From NCBI GenBank assembly GCA_029339505.1, contig JAQISU010000123.1, positions 6,127,501 through 6,191,500 of the forward strand: 64,000 bases of DNA. The letters are read 5' to 3'. The DNA comes from Unio delphinus (taxonomy: Eukaryota; Mollusca; Bivalvia; Unionida; Unionidae). The translations under genes and the position numbers were made by a program. The notes under the pieces were generated by a model, which was not told the DNA's origin, did no database searches, and worked only from the letters and a program-made list of their open reading frames with translations. Position 1 is the first letter of the stretch. Every line of letters starts with the position of its first letter. Below, piece after piece: positions 63,633 through 64,000 of this stretch.

Positions 63633-64000
63633 GTAATCCGCCTGCAATAAAAGTAATGCGTGATTTCTTTATCACGAAATATGCATAATAGAGGTGTCGA
63701 AGTGCATGACTGCATGTCAGCATTCGAATGGTTTTATGTTCATGTGCTTTGTCGTATTAGGATAAGCTGGAACTGTAATCGATAGGCATTTAAACAATAA
63801 AGCACACACTCTGAAAACAGACACAACAACATTAACAGCAAATTATTCAGTCATTTCGAACATTTATTTATTAGAACTTAGTGGCGAATTATGCGGTTTC
63901 TTTGAATCTTTATTGATGTAAACTTAGTGACGAATTATGCAGTTTCATTGGACTTTGATCAATAATAACTTAATGGCAATTTAGTATGTTACTTGTGACC
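63633..64000 (+). other. GRDP-like intron, cut by the window edge
   Basis: AT-rich. Its last 130 bases contain about three diverged copies of a ~46-bp unit around 'aacttagtggcgaattatgc', the start of another tandem array. Confidence 0.6.
63870..64000. repeat. Tandem repeat ~46 bp, cut by the window end
   Basis: About three diverged copies around 'cttagtggcgaattatgcgg'. Confidence 0.7.

Overview
This is AT-rich metazoan nuclear DNA. It has long spliced genes with GT-AG introns, many micro- and minisatellites, tRNA-headed SINEs, MITE-like elements and 5'-truncated LINEs. The repeat style and the protein sequences suggest a mollusc, probably a bivalve; I infer this and have not tested it. I see no bacterial, organellar or viral genes.

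Two protein-coding genes can be assembled exon by exon. They are divergently arranged (head to head), about 6.7 kb apart. (1) A minus-strand ankyrin-repeat gene runs from an ATG at 51875 to a TGA at 605-607. It has 11 coding exons and encodes about 415 residues. Every intron is phase 0, nearly every exon is one ankyrin unit, the exons form three modules that each begin with a 'cap' exon, and the protein ends in a CaaX-like box (C-A-I-V). A further exon-like block at 10117-10266, in the same phase and strand, could be an alternative last exon with a different C-terminus. (2) A plus-strand GRDP-like gene (glycine-rich-domain-containing protein family, formerly DUF1399) has its start codon at 58581 and exons at 58570-60010, 61608-61758 and 63497-63632. 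It runs off the right edge of the window.

Layout: 1-604 is the 3' flank of the ankyrin gene; 605-51875 is the ankyrin gene, mostly introns of up to 17.3 kb filled with repeats; 51888-58569 is the divergent intergenic region, dominated by a 1.6-kb array of a 44-bp repeat and a 33-bp array next to the GRDP-like gene; 58570-64000 is the GRDP-like gene, whose first visible intron holds a 5'-truncated RTE-type LINE flanked by a 12-bp target-site duplication.

Mobile DNA: two related CR1/L2-like LINE remnants (20.3 and 25.4-28.3 kb), a decayed jockey/CR1-like RT (48.6-49.3 kb), the RTE fragment, five copies of one tRNA-SINE family, two copies plus a fragment of a second, two copies of a MITE with a TACCGTATATACTCGCTTATAAG-like terminus, and a 440-bp direct-repeat pair at 41.5 and 44.65 kb that may be LTRs. 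At least twelve different minisatellites (29-62 bp units) cover roughly 7 kb. Most long ORFs outside the two genes are by-products of these repeats. No computation was run; all calls come from reading the sequence.
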